A stretch of DNA of 64,000 nt from Akkermansiaceae bacterium (lineage in GTDB: Bacteria > Verrucomicrobiota > Verrucomicrobiia > Verrucomicrobiales > Akkermansiaceae). The stretch lies in contig CP059069.1 of assembly GCA_017798145.1 (NCBI GenBank), positions 2,527,226 through 2,591,225 of the forward strand, read 5' to 3'. The position numbers and the translations under genes are program-made. Shown here one piece after another: positions 46,575 to 56,304 of this stretch (within the stretch, counting starts at the first letter, position 1; every line of letters begins with the position of its first letter). The notes below the pieces were generated by a model, which searched no databases, was not told the DNA's origin, and saw only the letters and a program-made list of their open reading frames with translations.

Positions 46575-49500
46575 CTATTCCTCGGACACGCCGATTCGGA
46601 AGAACTTAGGCGGGATGTTTTCCAGGCCCACTGCGGGTGGCACCAGCGCGGGGAAGGGCACGCTCACCACCTCGGTGTCGCCCGCGCCGTTCGGATCGGT
46701 GAGAACGGTGGGCTCTGCCCCGCTTGCCGTCCACAAGCCCATATCGCCGCTGAATTCGACCGCATATACCAAGCCGGCGGCCGCATGATCCTTGCGGCGC
46801 GCGAACACGGCGCGGATGTCATCCGCCTGTCCGGGGGGCGCCAGGTTCATCAGCGTCGGGAGGCCGGGGGAGGTGATCGCCCCGCCGGGGACGAAGGTGA
46901 TGGGTCCGGATTCGGAAAGCGTCGGATCGGTGCCGAATGCGAATTCCTGCAGGTTGGTGAGCTTGTCCCCGTCGGGATTGGCGGCGGGTGCCGTTTCCGT
47001 GAACGTTCCTGAGAAATCCCCGCCCGCCCATGCGGAGTAGGGATCCGCTGCGCCCAGGCCGATGACCGCCTCATAACTCGCGCCGAAACGGATCTCGTCG
47101 ATGCCATGCGCTGGATTGGCTCCCTTGGCTCCGAATGAAATCGTGTCGAAGAGCGTTTGGTCGATCGCGCCCGACCATGTCGATACCGGGTTTGCGAGGA
47201 CAAGGTTCGTGCCGACGTTGTAGATCTGGAGCGTGTCGGTTCCCGCCCCCCAGGTGAACTTCCCGACAACAAGATAGGTGGACTCCGGAGCCGCGCCGTT
47301 GCCGCTGTTGTTGCCGCTGCGTGTCAGGGCTGGTTCCCAGGCGGAAGCCCTGAGCTGGTTGTTCTTAAAGGTGAAACCCAGCGCTGTGCCATCGTTTGAC
47401 ACGGGCAGGTTGTTGCCGGAGCCGATGGGATCGGTGCCGAACGCGAAGCCGAAATCGCCGTTGGTGGCGATGTCGCTGCCCGTGCGGACGACAACGCTGA
47501 ACCAGAGGGTCGCCCCGTCGTCCATGAGGCCGGGGGCAGCCAGTGTGGTGCCGGTGGAGGCGTATCCGTTCTGGCTGGAGATGCTTGCTTTCCCGCCGGT
47601 TCCCGCCGGTAGGTTTCCGTAGTCCAGGCTTCCCGCCGCGACGGCCCCGCTTCCAAGCCATGTGCCCACCAATCCCCTGCCAGCGGTGTTACCCGTGAGA
47701 GTGGCGTTTGTGTCTTCGAATGCCTCGTGGATGAAGGCCACGGCGAGATCGGTCTGGAAAACGGTCAGTGAGCGCTGGACGGATGGCGCGGGCTCATGGT
47801 TCGCATCTCCGGCCTGTGATGCGGTGATGACGGTGGTGCCCGCCCCTTCCGGAGTCAGGATGTTCCCGGCGACCGTGGCCACGGCTGTCGCGGAGCTGGT
47901 GTAGGAAACCGCGAGCCCCGAGCCGGCGGTGGCCGTGAGCGCGAAGGGTGGCTCATCGGCGCCGATGGGATCAAGCTCGGCGAAGGTGATCGTCTGCTGC
48001 GCCTTGGCGATGAGCAGGTCATCCGCCGCTCCCCCGCTGTGGTTCGGTTCCGTAATCGCGACGACGACGGGATAGATTCCGGCGTCCGTCGGTGGGTTGG
48101 CCGACCCGCCGTAGGTTATGGAATAGGCCATGCCGGGCGGTGAGGTCGTCACGGAAACCGGTTTCGGCGAGCCGTCATAGCTGCGGGTGAGGCCACCGAG
48201 CGTGACGCCCACAGGGATGGGATCAACGGTGAGGGATACATTGCGGGTGGTGTCGCCGTTTCCGTTCGTGGTGTTGGTGAACGACACCGAATCTGCGTAG
48301 GAGCCGGTGTCCAATGCGTCGGCTGCGGCGCTGAGGGAGACCGTCACCGTCGTCTCGGCACCTGGTGCCAGCGTTCCGCCGGTGGCGCTCAGGCTGATCC
48401 AATCCGCAGCCTTCGAAGCCGTCCAGTCGATGCTTGTGCTGCCGGGATTTCCGAGTGTGTATTCCCTGGATGCCGGATTGAAGGGTCCGCCGTAATTTCC
48501 CGAGGCATCCAGCGCATCCGCCGGGCCGACGGCCAGGGTGCCCGGGCCGACGACCGTGAGGTTGACCGGCCTGGTGGTATCTCCGGTCCCGTTGGAGATG
48601 TTGGAAAACGCTATGGTATCGCCATGGCTGCCGATGGCCAGTGAGTTGGCGGCGTTGTTCAGCGAGACGGTCACGGTGGTGGACGCCCCCGCGGCCAGGG
48701 TGCCGCCGGTGGAGCTGAGGTCCAGCCAGGCTGCCGTTTTCACGGCAGTCCATGTGAGGCTGCCGGTGCCGGAGTTTTCCAGAGTGTATTGCTGCGAGGA
48801 CGGTAAGAAGGGGCCGCCGGCCAGGCCGGTGGGTGAGAAACCGCCCGCCGGGGTGACGGCCAACACGCCTTGCGAGGGACTCGCATCGCCGCCGACGGCG
48901 ACCTCATCGAGGTTCCAGCCGCACCATTGCCAGGAGCTGTCCGTCGGCCCGATGCCCCAGCGGATGAAGACGGTGGGTTGGCCGTCGGCTACCGCGGAGA
49001 TGTCATGCTGGATGGAAACCCATGCGCCATCGTCCACGGTTGATGCCGGATTCTCCCAAACCGTTGTCCAGGTGCTGCCGTTGTTGGAGACCTGTACAAA
49101 AGCGCGGTCGTATTGGGAGCTCTCGACGCCCAGCCAGCGGCGGTATGTGAGCGTGGTGTTTTCGCGCCCGCTGCAGTTGATGGCGGGTGTCGTCGCCCAG
49201 CGAGTGGTGGGCAGGCTTGCCTCGTAATCGCCGTCAAGCCGGTAGCCGATCACGTTCGGCCCGTTGAAGCCTGCGGTCGGATCGGGATTGCCGTACGCAT
49301 CCTGACCCTGCCCGGTCGGTTGTCCGAAAGCCCAGCCGGCATCAAGGCTCCAGCCGGGATCGGCAGCCATGGAAGCCAGGTAGATCGGAGGCGGGGTGAT
49401 GGAGAAATCCGCGGTGTATCGGTCGTCCGGGCTTTCGCCGGGGATCTCGTCACCATCCTGATCCATGGGGTTGCCCTGCATGTCCGAGATGTTCGGCCCG

Positions 49501-51716
49501 AGGATCATCCGATGGAGGCCGGGTGTGGATTGGGCGGAAAAGCTCACCGTCAGGGTGGTGTCGGAATTCGACCATGCCGCGCCGGTGATCGCGGGAAGGA
49601 GCGAGGCTCCGGTGGGGGAGGTGAAGGAGACGATGTCCTGCGCCACGGAAAATGTAGCGGGATTCATCGGCGCGTTGAAACTCAGGATGAGTTGTGTGAC
49701 CGGGGCGGGAGCGGATGGCGACGCCGCGGGCGTATGCGAAACGATGCGCGGCAGGTTTCCGGTGATGGAGAATTGCTGGCTGTCGGCTGTCCGGATGTTA
49801 CCTCCCCCCGGGGCGGTGAGTGTCACGCGGATCATGTAATCAGTTCCGGAGGCCAAGCCTGTGGGAACCGTCCATGCGAAATTCCTGCTGGTCGCGGGGT
49901 TGAGCCCGCTCGCGATGGTGCTGACCAGGGATCCGCCCTTGTAGAGGGTGATGCTGAAGAGATCATCCATGTCCCCGCCGTTGAAGGAAATGGTTTGAGC
50001 CGATACGCGCGGCCATTCCGCACCGGAAAGCGGGCTGGTGACGTTGAAGGCCGTCCGCACCGCCCGGTTCGAGGCCACTGTCGCCCCATAACTGCCGTTG
50101 CCTCCGCCGGTGTTGATCGTGTTCGCGTTGTTCGCCGCGAGATTCGCATTTGTTCCGTCGAAGCCGGACCGGTTCGGATCGGAGCCGGTGTAGCCCAGCC
50201 CGCCCGTTACATAACGCTGGTCCGCTGTGGCGTCGCCCGTCGCGTTGTAGCCGTTCACCGTGCCGGTGGCGGCACCGTTGTAGCTGACATTCGGATTCGC
50301 GAAATAGGGGATTCGGTGGCCATTTCCCCAGCCCCAGTCGTAGGCCATGATCGTGCGCACGCGGGTGAGTCCGGGTGGCTCGAGGCGCCAGCCGTAGTGG
50401 GTATGGTAGGATTGTGAGGAATCGCCCCAGCTGTGGTCGCAGCCCAGGTTGTGCCCAACCTCGTGGGCGAAGGTGATGCGGGTCGATGTCATGTAAGTCC
50501 GCGCCGTGATACTGCTGCGCCCCGGGCGGTAGGCGATGCCAGCGCTGCCGTCGGCTTCCCTGGTGACGAAGGAAACCATGTCCGCCCCGAGTGTGGTCGC
50601 AAAACCCGAAACCGTGTCGAGTATGCCGTCGGAAAAATTGTTCAGGTTCCCGAGTTCCTCCCCCATGTTTCCGGCGGAGCTGCCGGGGAACACGTAAAAC
50701 GGATCTTCGACGGTGCCGAGGAGCATCAGCTCGGTGTTCGTGATCGCGCTGTTTGCGAAGGCGGCGCTCATACGATCCACCGAGGAGATGATGCGTGCCT
50801 CGATCTGGGTATATCCCCCGTCCTCCACCCGGGCTCCCGCGTCATAGCCGACAACGATATCGATCGTTCTCCAACCAGCGGTGTCCCCGGAGATCTCACC
50901 TTCGTTTTGTGGGATGATTTCCAGCCCCTCCCCCGAAGCCCCGTCAAACAGAGCCTCTGCTTCGGTCGCCGGGCCGTTTCCGCAGGTCGCCGTCATGGTC
51001 GCGGGGTCTAGCTCGCGCACCATCATGTGGCCGTCTGCGAGGATGCGGTATTCCAGATGCTGGTCGGCGGCGGCCGAGTAGCGTGCCACCGAGCCATGGA
51101 TGACCCCGTCATGGTACACGAGCAGGGCATCGCTGCTTTCCTCCTCGCCGACAACACGCCCCAGCAACGTGTGGCTCCGCGCCGAGCGGGTTTTCACGCT
51201 GTGGAACTCAAGCGTTAGCACCTCATCCCCGACGGTGGGTGCAAGCGCGCGCACCGTTTCCCCCGACAATACGGCGTCCAGCGCAGCGGGATCGAAAACC
51301 ATCCTACGGGCAAGCCGGGTGTGGAGGTCGATCTCCCCGGGCAGCAGATGTGTCCGCCCGTCTTCCGGAGTCAACGCGAGAACGCCGGGTTCGCGTGTGC
51401 CCAGCCCGCGAGGGAGCGCCCGGCTGACAGGCACGTGGTAACGCCGGGAAAAATTCTCGCCTCGCGGGAAATCGAATTGGGGAGCTGGTGCGCCCGTCCG
51501 GCTGAAAACGGCTGGCGGCACCCAGGACTCCGGGGAGAGGCGTTGCGCCAAGGCGGCGTCCGGAACGGCGGCTTGTCCAGCAGCGGCTTGCCGCTCGTTC
51601 GCGGCCAAAGGCGGTTCCCCCTGGTTTTCCCCCGCAGGATCTTGGCGGAGGCGCAGCAGGAATACGGCAAGCAAGAGGAGGAGAGCGACGGCGAGCGCCG
51701 AGGGTCGTTTTTTCAT
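46575..51716 (-). CDS. Giant multidomain reprolysin-like metalloprotease
   Basis: 1713 residues. N-terminal membrane signal (SALAVALLLLLAVFLLRLR), a propeptide-like region to about 285, then a reprolysin-type metalloprotease with zinc motif HEVGHNLGCDHSW at about 418-430 and Met-turn RTIMAYDWG. Further on: Ig-like/Big_5 domains, two BACON-like repeats (each with the WLDLSSTGG or WISLSATGG core), an MBG-type domain (LTRSYDGSPKPVSV), a LamG-like domain and a C-terminal DGDKLTNLQEFAFGTDP type tail common in verrucomicrobial secreted proteins. It probably degrades extracellular protein or mucus-type substrate; target unknown. Confidence 0.9.
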   Translation of the reverse strand: MKKRPSALAVALLLLLAVFLLRLRQDPAGENQGEPPLAANERQAAAGQAAVPDAALAQRLSPESWVPPAVFSRTGAPAPQFDFPRGENFSRRYHVPVSRALPRGLGTREPGVLALTPEDGRTHLLPGEIDLHTRLARRMVFDPAALDAVLSGETVRALAPTVGDEVLTLEFHSVKTRSARSHTLLGRVVGEEESSDALLVYHDGVIHGSVARYSAAADQHLEYRILADGHMMVRELDPATMTATCGNGPATEAEALFDGASGEGLEIIPQNEGEISGDTAGWRTIDIVVGYDAGARVEDGGYTQIEARIISSVDRMSAAFANSAITNTELMLLGTVEDPFYVFPGSSAGNMGEELGNLNNFSDGILDTVSGFATTLGADMVSFVTREADGSAGIAYRPGRSSITARTYMTSTRITFAHEVGHNLGCDHSWGDSSQSYHTHYGWRLEPPGLTRVRTIMAYDWGWGNGHRIPYFANPNVSYNGAATGTVNGYNATGDATADQRYVTGGLGYTGSDPNRSGFDGTNANLAANNANTINTGGGNGSYGATVASNRAVRTAFNVTSPLSGAEWPRVSAQTISFNGGDMDDLFSITLYKGGSLVSTIASGLNPATSRNFAWTVPTGLASGTDYMIRVTLTAPGGGNIRTADSQQFSITGNLPRIVSHTPAASPSAPAPVTQLILSFNAPMNPATFSVAQDIVSFTSPTGASLLPAITGAAWSNSDTTLTVSFSAQSTPGLHRMILGPNISDMQGNPMDQDGDEIPGESPDDRYTADFSITPPPIYLASMAADPGWSLDAGWAFGQPTGQGQDAYGNPDPTAGFNGPNVIGYRLDGDYEASLPTTRWATTPAINCSGRENTTLTYRRWLGVESSQYDRAFVQVSNNGSTWTTVWENPASTVDDGAWVSIQHDISAVADGQPTVFIRWGIGPTDSSWQWCGWNLDEVAVGGDASPSQGVLAVTPAGGFSPTGLAGGPFLPSSQQYTLENSGTGSLTWTAVKTAAWLDLSSTGGTLAAGASTTVTVSLNNAANSLAIGSHGDTIAFSNISNGTGDTTRPVNLTVVGPGTLAVGPADALDASGNYGGPFNPASREYTLGNPGSTSIDWTASKAADWISLSATGGTLAPGAETTVTVSLSAAADALDTGSYADSVSFTNTTNGNGDTTRNVSLTVDPIPVGVTLGGLTRSYDGSPKPVSVTTSPPGMAYSITYGGSANPPTDAGIYPVVVAITEPNHSGGAADDLLIAKAQQTITFAELDPIGADEPPFALTATAGSGLAVSYTSSATAVATVAGNILTPEGAGTTVITASQAGDANHEPAPSVQRSLTVFQTDLAVAFIHEAFEDTNATLTGNTAGRGLVGTWLGSGAVAAGSLDYGNLPAGTGGKASISSQNGYASTGTTLAAPGLMDDGATLWFSVVVRTGSDIATNGDFGFAFGTDPIGSGNNLPVSNDGTALGFTFKNNQLRASAWEPALTRSGNNSGNGAAPESTYLVVGKFTWGAGTDTLQIYNVGTNLVLANPVSTWSGAIDQTLFDTISFGAKGANPAHGIDEIRFGASYEAVIGLGAADPYSAWAGGDFSGTFTETAPAANPDGDKLTNLQEFAFGTDPTLSESGPITFVPGGAITSPGLPTLMNLAPPGQADDIRAVFARRKDHAAAGLVYAVEFSGDMGLWTASGAEPTVLTDPNGAGDTEVVSVPFPALVPPAVGLENIPPKFFRIGVSEE

Positions 51717-51812
51717 CGGGTGCGGCTGATGACAGGGGTTTTATTCGATTTCCAGTGCCGAAGCGCAAAAAATACCTAGAGAACGCCAGGAATTGCGAAA
51801 GGCCTTTTTGCT

Positions 51813-51822
51813 ACACATGTGT
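51813..51822. repeat. 10-bp perfect palindrome upstream of the TIGR02597 gene
   Basis: ACACATGTGT lies in the gap between the divergent metalloprotease and TIGR02597 genes, about 100 bases from the first and 170 from the second. It could be an operator half-site or chance. Confidence 0.3.
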
Positions 51823-51989
51823 TTACCAATTACCCGGGAACCACAAGATCGTAATTGCCTTTCCGTCCCTTTTGGGAAATTTTCTTCTTCTCGCACACGC
51901 ATTTTTTCCCCTTACTTGAGAGTCAACAACCCAAGCGCAAGATCAATCCGTCACAAACATCCCGCCCTCCGGCACTCGTTGCGGCCGCA

Positions 51990-53090
51990 ATGCTTCTCAT
52001 TGTGCAGGCTCTTCCGTCCGCGCCTGTTTACACCGATCCCATCGGCTTCAACAAGATCACCTGTCTCACCAACTCCGACACCATCGTCGGCGTTCCTTTC
52101 CGCGCCGAAGGCAGCCTGAAAAGCGTCCTCGCATCCGCCCCGGTGACGGCAGGCGACGGCGAAACAGCTACACTCACGATCTCCAATAGCAGCCTGAACC
52201 CCGGCGCCCTCGGCACACACTATGTGAAATTCGACGGCGGCACCCGCGACGGTCGCTGGTACGACATCACCGCCAACACCGCCAACACCCTCACCATCGA
52301 TCTCAACGGCGACAACCTCACCGGCGTCCTCTCCGGAAACAGCCTCGTCATCGCCCGCTACTGGACCCTCGACTCCCTGTTTCCCCCCGCACAAGCCACC
52401 ACATCCTGGACGCTCGATCCAGAATCCGGAATCCAGGTGCCCAACGGGCATGCGATCGTATCATCGCTTGGAACCGCTCCATCCGGCAGGAGGACACAAA
52501 TTCTTTTTCCAAACAACGCTACCTTAGGCACTAACCGGCCTTCCACTGATATTTTCTACATCAATCGGAACACTAATTTATGGGTGCGTGTCGCAGGTAG
52601 CGTCACTCCTCCAGGAGAAACAATCATTTTCCCGGATACATACATTACCATACGGCATGTCCCGTCCGTAACCCATTCGACAATCCTTAGGGTATCCGGT
52701 GATGTTGTGACCAACAACCAATCAATCGCCCTTTCCACCAGGCCTTTGGGTGCTGGTAGCAATGACAATTATGTGGCCATCCCTCGCCCCGTTGACGTTT
52801 CCCTTTGGGATCTGAACATTGTTCAGTCTGGCGCCTTCACGGCAAGTTCAGGGACATCTCCCGCAGCGCGACGCGACCAGCTTCTCGTCTACAACAACTC
52901 TATCCCACAGATCAACAGGCCGGTTGACGCCATTTACTATTATCTTGTGGACAAGTGGGTGAAGGTTGGCGACGCCACGCAATCATCCCAGAACAATGTC
53001 ATAATCCCATCCAGTGCCGGTTTGATCGTCAGGAAATACAATACGGCTGGCGGAGTTACTTCACATTGGATCAATACGCCAAGCTACTAA
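51990..53090 (+). CDS. TIGR02597-type secreted protein (start uncertain)
   Basis: 366 residues from the first in-frame ATG (MLLIVQALPSAPVYTDPIGF). The frame is open upstream to a TTG at 51855 and contains a better signal-peptide N-region (RKINPSQTSRPPALVAAA), but no ATG or GTG is available there. The layout YTDPIGF then NSDTIVGVPFRAEGSLKSVL, with repeated domains, matches the TIGR02597 family of Verrucomicrobiota. The coding strand falls from about 60 percent GC to about 40-45 percent near 52490. A PEP-CTERM gene follows by 20 bases. Confidence 0.72.
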   Translation: MLLIVQALPSAPVYTDPIGFNKITCLTNSDTIVGVPFRAEGSLKSVLASAPVTAGDGETATLTISNSSLNPGALGTHYVKFDGGTRDGRWYDITANTANTLTIDLNGDNLTGVLSGNSLVIARYWTLDSLFPPAQATTSWTLDPESGIQVPNGHAIVSSLGTAPSGRRTQILFPNNATLGTNRPSTDIFYINRNTNLWVRVAGSVTPPGETIIFPDTYITIRHVPSVTHSTILRVSGDVVTNNQSIALSTRPLGAGSNDNYVAIPRPVDVSLWDLNIVQSGAFTASSGTSPAARRDQLLVYNNSIPQINRPVDAIYYYLVDKWVKVGDATQSSQNNVIIPSSAGLIVRKYNTAGGVTSHWINTPSY

Positions 53091-53109
53091 TATCATCCAC
53101 ATCAGTTTT

Positions 53110-53787
53110 ATGAACCATAAGCCATTCACGTTTCTTTTATTGACCACCCTCTCGCATTGCGTTGCTTCTCATGGGGCTACGACAGCCCAGCTCTACGTCG
53201 ACAAACTGAACACTTCGGGCGGGATCGGGAATCCAGCTTCGAGTTCGGCTTGGGCAATCATTTATGACCAGAATAACGATGGAAATTTGCCGGGAGGGCT
53301 GACCGACGGAACATCTGTCACCATCGCAAACGCAAGTGCGACCGCCGCTGCTTTCGGGTCTAGCACTGCATTATCAGTCAATACACTCTTGAGCAGCGGT
53401 GATCGTATCATCGCGGTAGGAACCATTCCTGTGAGCGGCATACTTGATGACTTGATAACATTCGACATAGGCACCGGCCTCAATCAGGTCGCAAGCGGTA
53501 GGAAATTTTCGCTTTTCTGGTTTCCAGGTCTATCGGTCGGGGATAATTTTGATACAACCGGAGCTTATGAGTTAGGCGGTATTTTCGAGCAGAACCCTCA
53601 CGCGCCTTCTTTTTCTGATTACGGAATGGTTGTCCCTGGCGATAACGAGAACGGCCTTTTCCTTGCATTGGATTCTACGGCTGGTTTCCCAGAATCTCGT
53701 CTCGTAGCCGTTGCCGTCCCGGAACCCGGCAGCATGCTGCTCGCGGTGTTCGGCACCGTTGCCCTCTTGTCCCGTAGACGGGCGTGA
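53110..53787 (+). CDS. PEP-CTERM protein paired with TIGR02597
   Basis: 225 residues with a signal peptide (MNHKPFTFLLLTTLSHCVAS) and a PEP-CTERM tail (VAVPEPGSMLLAVFGTVALL then SRRRA). The middle is beta-rich with Asn/Asp patches and no known domain. Exosortase processing and surface placement are expected. The body is low in GC while the sorting tail is high, the same mosaic as in the upstream gene. Confidence 0.83.
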   Translation: MNHKPFTFLLLTTLSHCVASHGATTAQLYVDKLNTSGGIGNPASSSAWAIIYDQNNDGNLPGGLTDGTSVTIANASATAAAFGSSTALSVNTLLSSGDRIIAVGTIPVSGILDDLITFDIGTGLNQVASGRKFSLFWFPGLSVGDNFDTTGAYELGGIFEQNPHAPSFSDYGMVVPGDNENGLFLALDSTAGFPESRLVAVAVPEPGSMLLAVFGTVALLSRRRA

Positions 53788-53969
53788 ACCGTCCTCATCG
53801 CTTGCTGCAGGGCGATGGGATTTCACAAGGCAAATATGATTTCACCTGAAATCTACGGGTTCGTGCCTGACGTAGTGTTGGCGGTGCATTTCAATCCCCG
53901 CTCCATCGCCGCTTGCCCTGGCAGCCCGCATGGTCTAGCAAATAGCCAACTTCCGACCCGTCTCCCCTT

Positions 53970-56179
53970 TTGCTTCACCTCAACCCCACCCCGCTGACAC
54001 TTTGGCTAGGCATCGCCGCAATTCTGGGCGTGGCGTTCCTCTGCTTCCTCTCCTGGAAGCGCAGCCCGCATCCCGCGCGGACGGCGGCGCTTGAGATCCT
54101 GCGCTTTTTCATCGCCGCGCTGGTGGTGCTCCTGCTCTGGCAGCCGGAGTGGCGCACTGTCATCAACCCCACCACCAAGCCGAAGATCGCCATCCTGTGG
54201 GACGATTCCGGCTCCATGAACACCCTCGATGCTGAGCTGCCGGAAGCCCTTTCCGGGGATGCGAAGTCGGGAGCCATCGTGGCTCGCGGGGATTGGGTGA
54301 AAAAGGCGCTGGATTCGGATCTGTGGACTCCGCTGCGCTCCGGGGGCGCCAACGACCTGATCAGCAAGCCCTACGCCACACCCTCCGAGAGCGGCTCGAA
54401 CGGCAGCGATCTGGGCACCCCGCTAGACGAGCTTCTGGACAAGGAAAACAACCTCCGCGCCGTGGTCATGCTCAGCGACGGGGATTTCAATCTCGGCGCC
54501 CCGCCGGTCGGGGCGGCGCAGAAATACCGACTCCGGGGTGTGCCGATCTTCACCATCCCGGTTGGCAGCGAGACGCGCCTGCCCGACCTCGACCTTCTGT
54601 CCGTCACCGCACCTACCTACGGGATCGTCGGCGAAAACGTGCAGATCCCTTTCACCATCCGCTCCTCGCTGGACAGGCAGGTGCGCACGATCGTCCGCCT
54701 CCGCGATGCTGCGGGGCGCGAGCGCACGAAGAACATCATTCTGCCTCCGAATTCCGAGACCTACGATTCCATCCTCTGGCGTCTTGAGAAAGAGGGTGTC
54801 TCCACCCTTAACCTTTCCGTCCCGGTGGAGGACGGTGAGCTGGTCTCCGCCAACAATTCCCGGAAATTCACCATCGCCATTACTTACCGGAAAGGATACG
54901 CGTGCTGGTCGTCGAGACCCTGCCGCGCTGGGAATTCCGTTTCCTGAGAAACGCCCTCCAGCGCGATCCGGGCGTGGAGCTTTCCTGCCTGCTCCTGCGC
55001 CCCGAGCTCGGTGTTGCCGAGGGTCTTGACTACATCCCGGAATTTCCGAAAACCCTGGAGGAACTCTCCAAGTTCGATGTCGTTTTCCTCGGCGATGTGG
55101 GGATGGCCCCGGATCAGCTGACGGCGGAACAGTGCACGCAGATCCGCGGGCTGGTGGAGAACCAGGCATCCGGGGTCGTGTTCCTTCCGGGGCCGCAGGG
55201 CAACCAGTTCACCCTCCTGGATACGGATCTCTCCGACCTGATCCCGGTCACCCTCGATGACAAGAGCAAGGAAGGTTTCCCGGAAAGCCTCGCCACCCCG
55301 CTGAACCTGACCACGGAAGGCCGCGCCTCGCTGCTGACCATGCTCGGCGATTCGGAGGAGGAAAACCCGGAGATCTGGCGACGCCTCCCCGGCTTTTTCT
55401 GGCACGCCCCCGTCGTGCGCGCCAAGGGCGGCACCGAAGTCCTCGCCGTCCATGCGAACCGCCGCGGCCCCTACGGCCAGGTGCCGTTGCTCGTCACCAA
55501 GGCGGCGGGCAGCGGGAAAGTCCTGTTCATGGGCATCGATTCCGCATGGCGCTGGCGGCGCGGCGTGGAGGATCTCTATCACTACCGCTTCTGGGGGCAG
55601 GTCGCCCGTTGGATGAGCTACCAGCGCAACATGGCCGCCGGACAGCGCGTGCGGATGTTCTTCACCCCGGAGCGGCCCGAGCCGGGCGCAACGGTCACGC
55701 TCAACGCGAACGGTTTCGATGCGAACGGGGCTCCGCTCAAGGAGGGGGCCATCGTGGTGGACATCACTTCGCCGGATGGGAAATCCCAGCGCATCGAGCT
55801 CCAGAAAAACGACTCCGAGTGGGGCGCATTCACCGGCCGGTTTCGGGTAGATCTGCCGGGTGAGTGGAAACTCCGCGCCATCGCCTCCGGAGCCGCCGAT
55901 CTACCCACCGAGACCACGATCCTCGCGCAGGGCGTTGACATCGAGAAAACCGGCCAACCCGCCCGCCCCGGCGTGCTGGAGGAAATTTCCAAGGTTTCCC
56001 GCGGACGCAGCATCCTGCCGGACCAGCTCCCCGACCTGATCAAGGAGATCGACGCACTCCCCGAGCCGCGCCCGCTCGAGAACCGCATCCCCCTCTGGTC
56101 CCACTGGGCCACTCTCGCCGTCATGGTTTTCCTCCTCGGCGTTTTCTGGGTCGGGAGGAAGCTGAACGGCGCATTCTAG
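53970..56179 (+). pseudogene. VWA/glutamine-amidotransferase-like membrane protein with one apparent frame disruption
   Basis: From a TTG at 53970: two membrane helices, then a von Willebrand A domain (KIAILWDDSGSMNTLDAELP, AVVMLSDGDFNLGAPP). The frame breaks at the AAAGG of 54891-54895; one extra base there joins it to the 54902-56179 frame, restoring YRKGIRVLVVETLPRWEFR and a 736-residue protein that ends with a class-I amidotransferase-like domain (GKVLFMGIDSAWRWRRGVED) and a last membrane helix. This layout is standard in Verrucomicrobiota and Planctomycetota, usually near BatA/MoxR genes, which are absent here. The break is probably a sequence error. Confidence 0.82.
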
Positions 56180-56304
56180 GGCGCGCCGGGCTCCGGAGAT
56201 CGCCCTGCTTGGCGTCTTTCGCCCGCAGTTTCGCATTCGCGCCTTGCCATCGCGGGAAAAACCCTCCATAGCCCCGCCCCCAAAGCCGTCCGGCACCATA
56301 TTTT

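Noticed and set aside
53799-53818. CATCGC/GCGATG hairpin after the PEP-CTERM gene
   Set aside because: It is a 6-bp stem with a long loop and no T-run.
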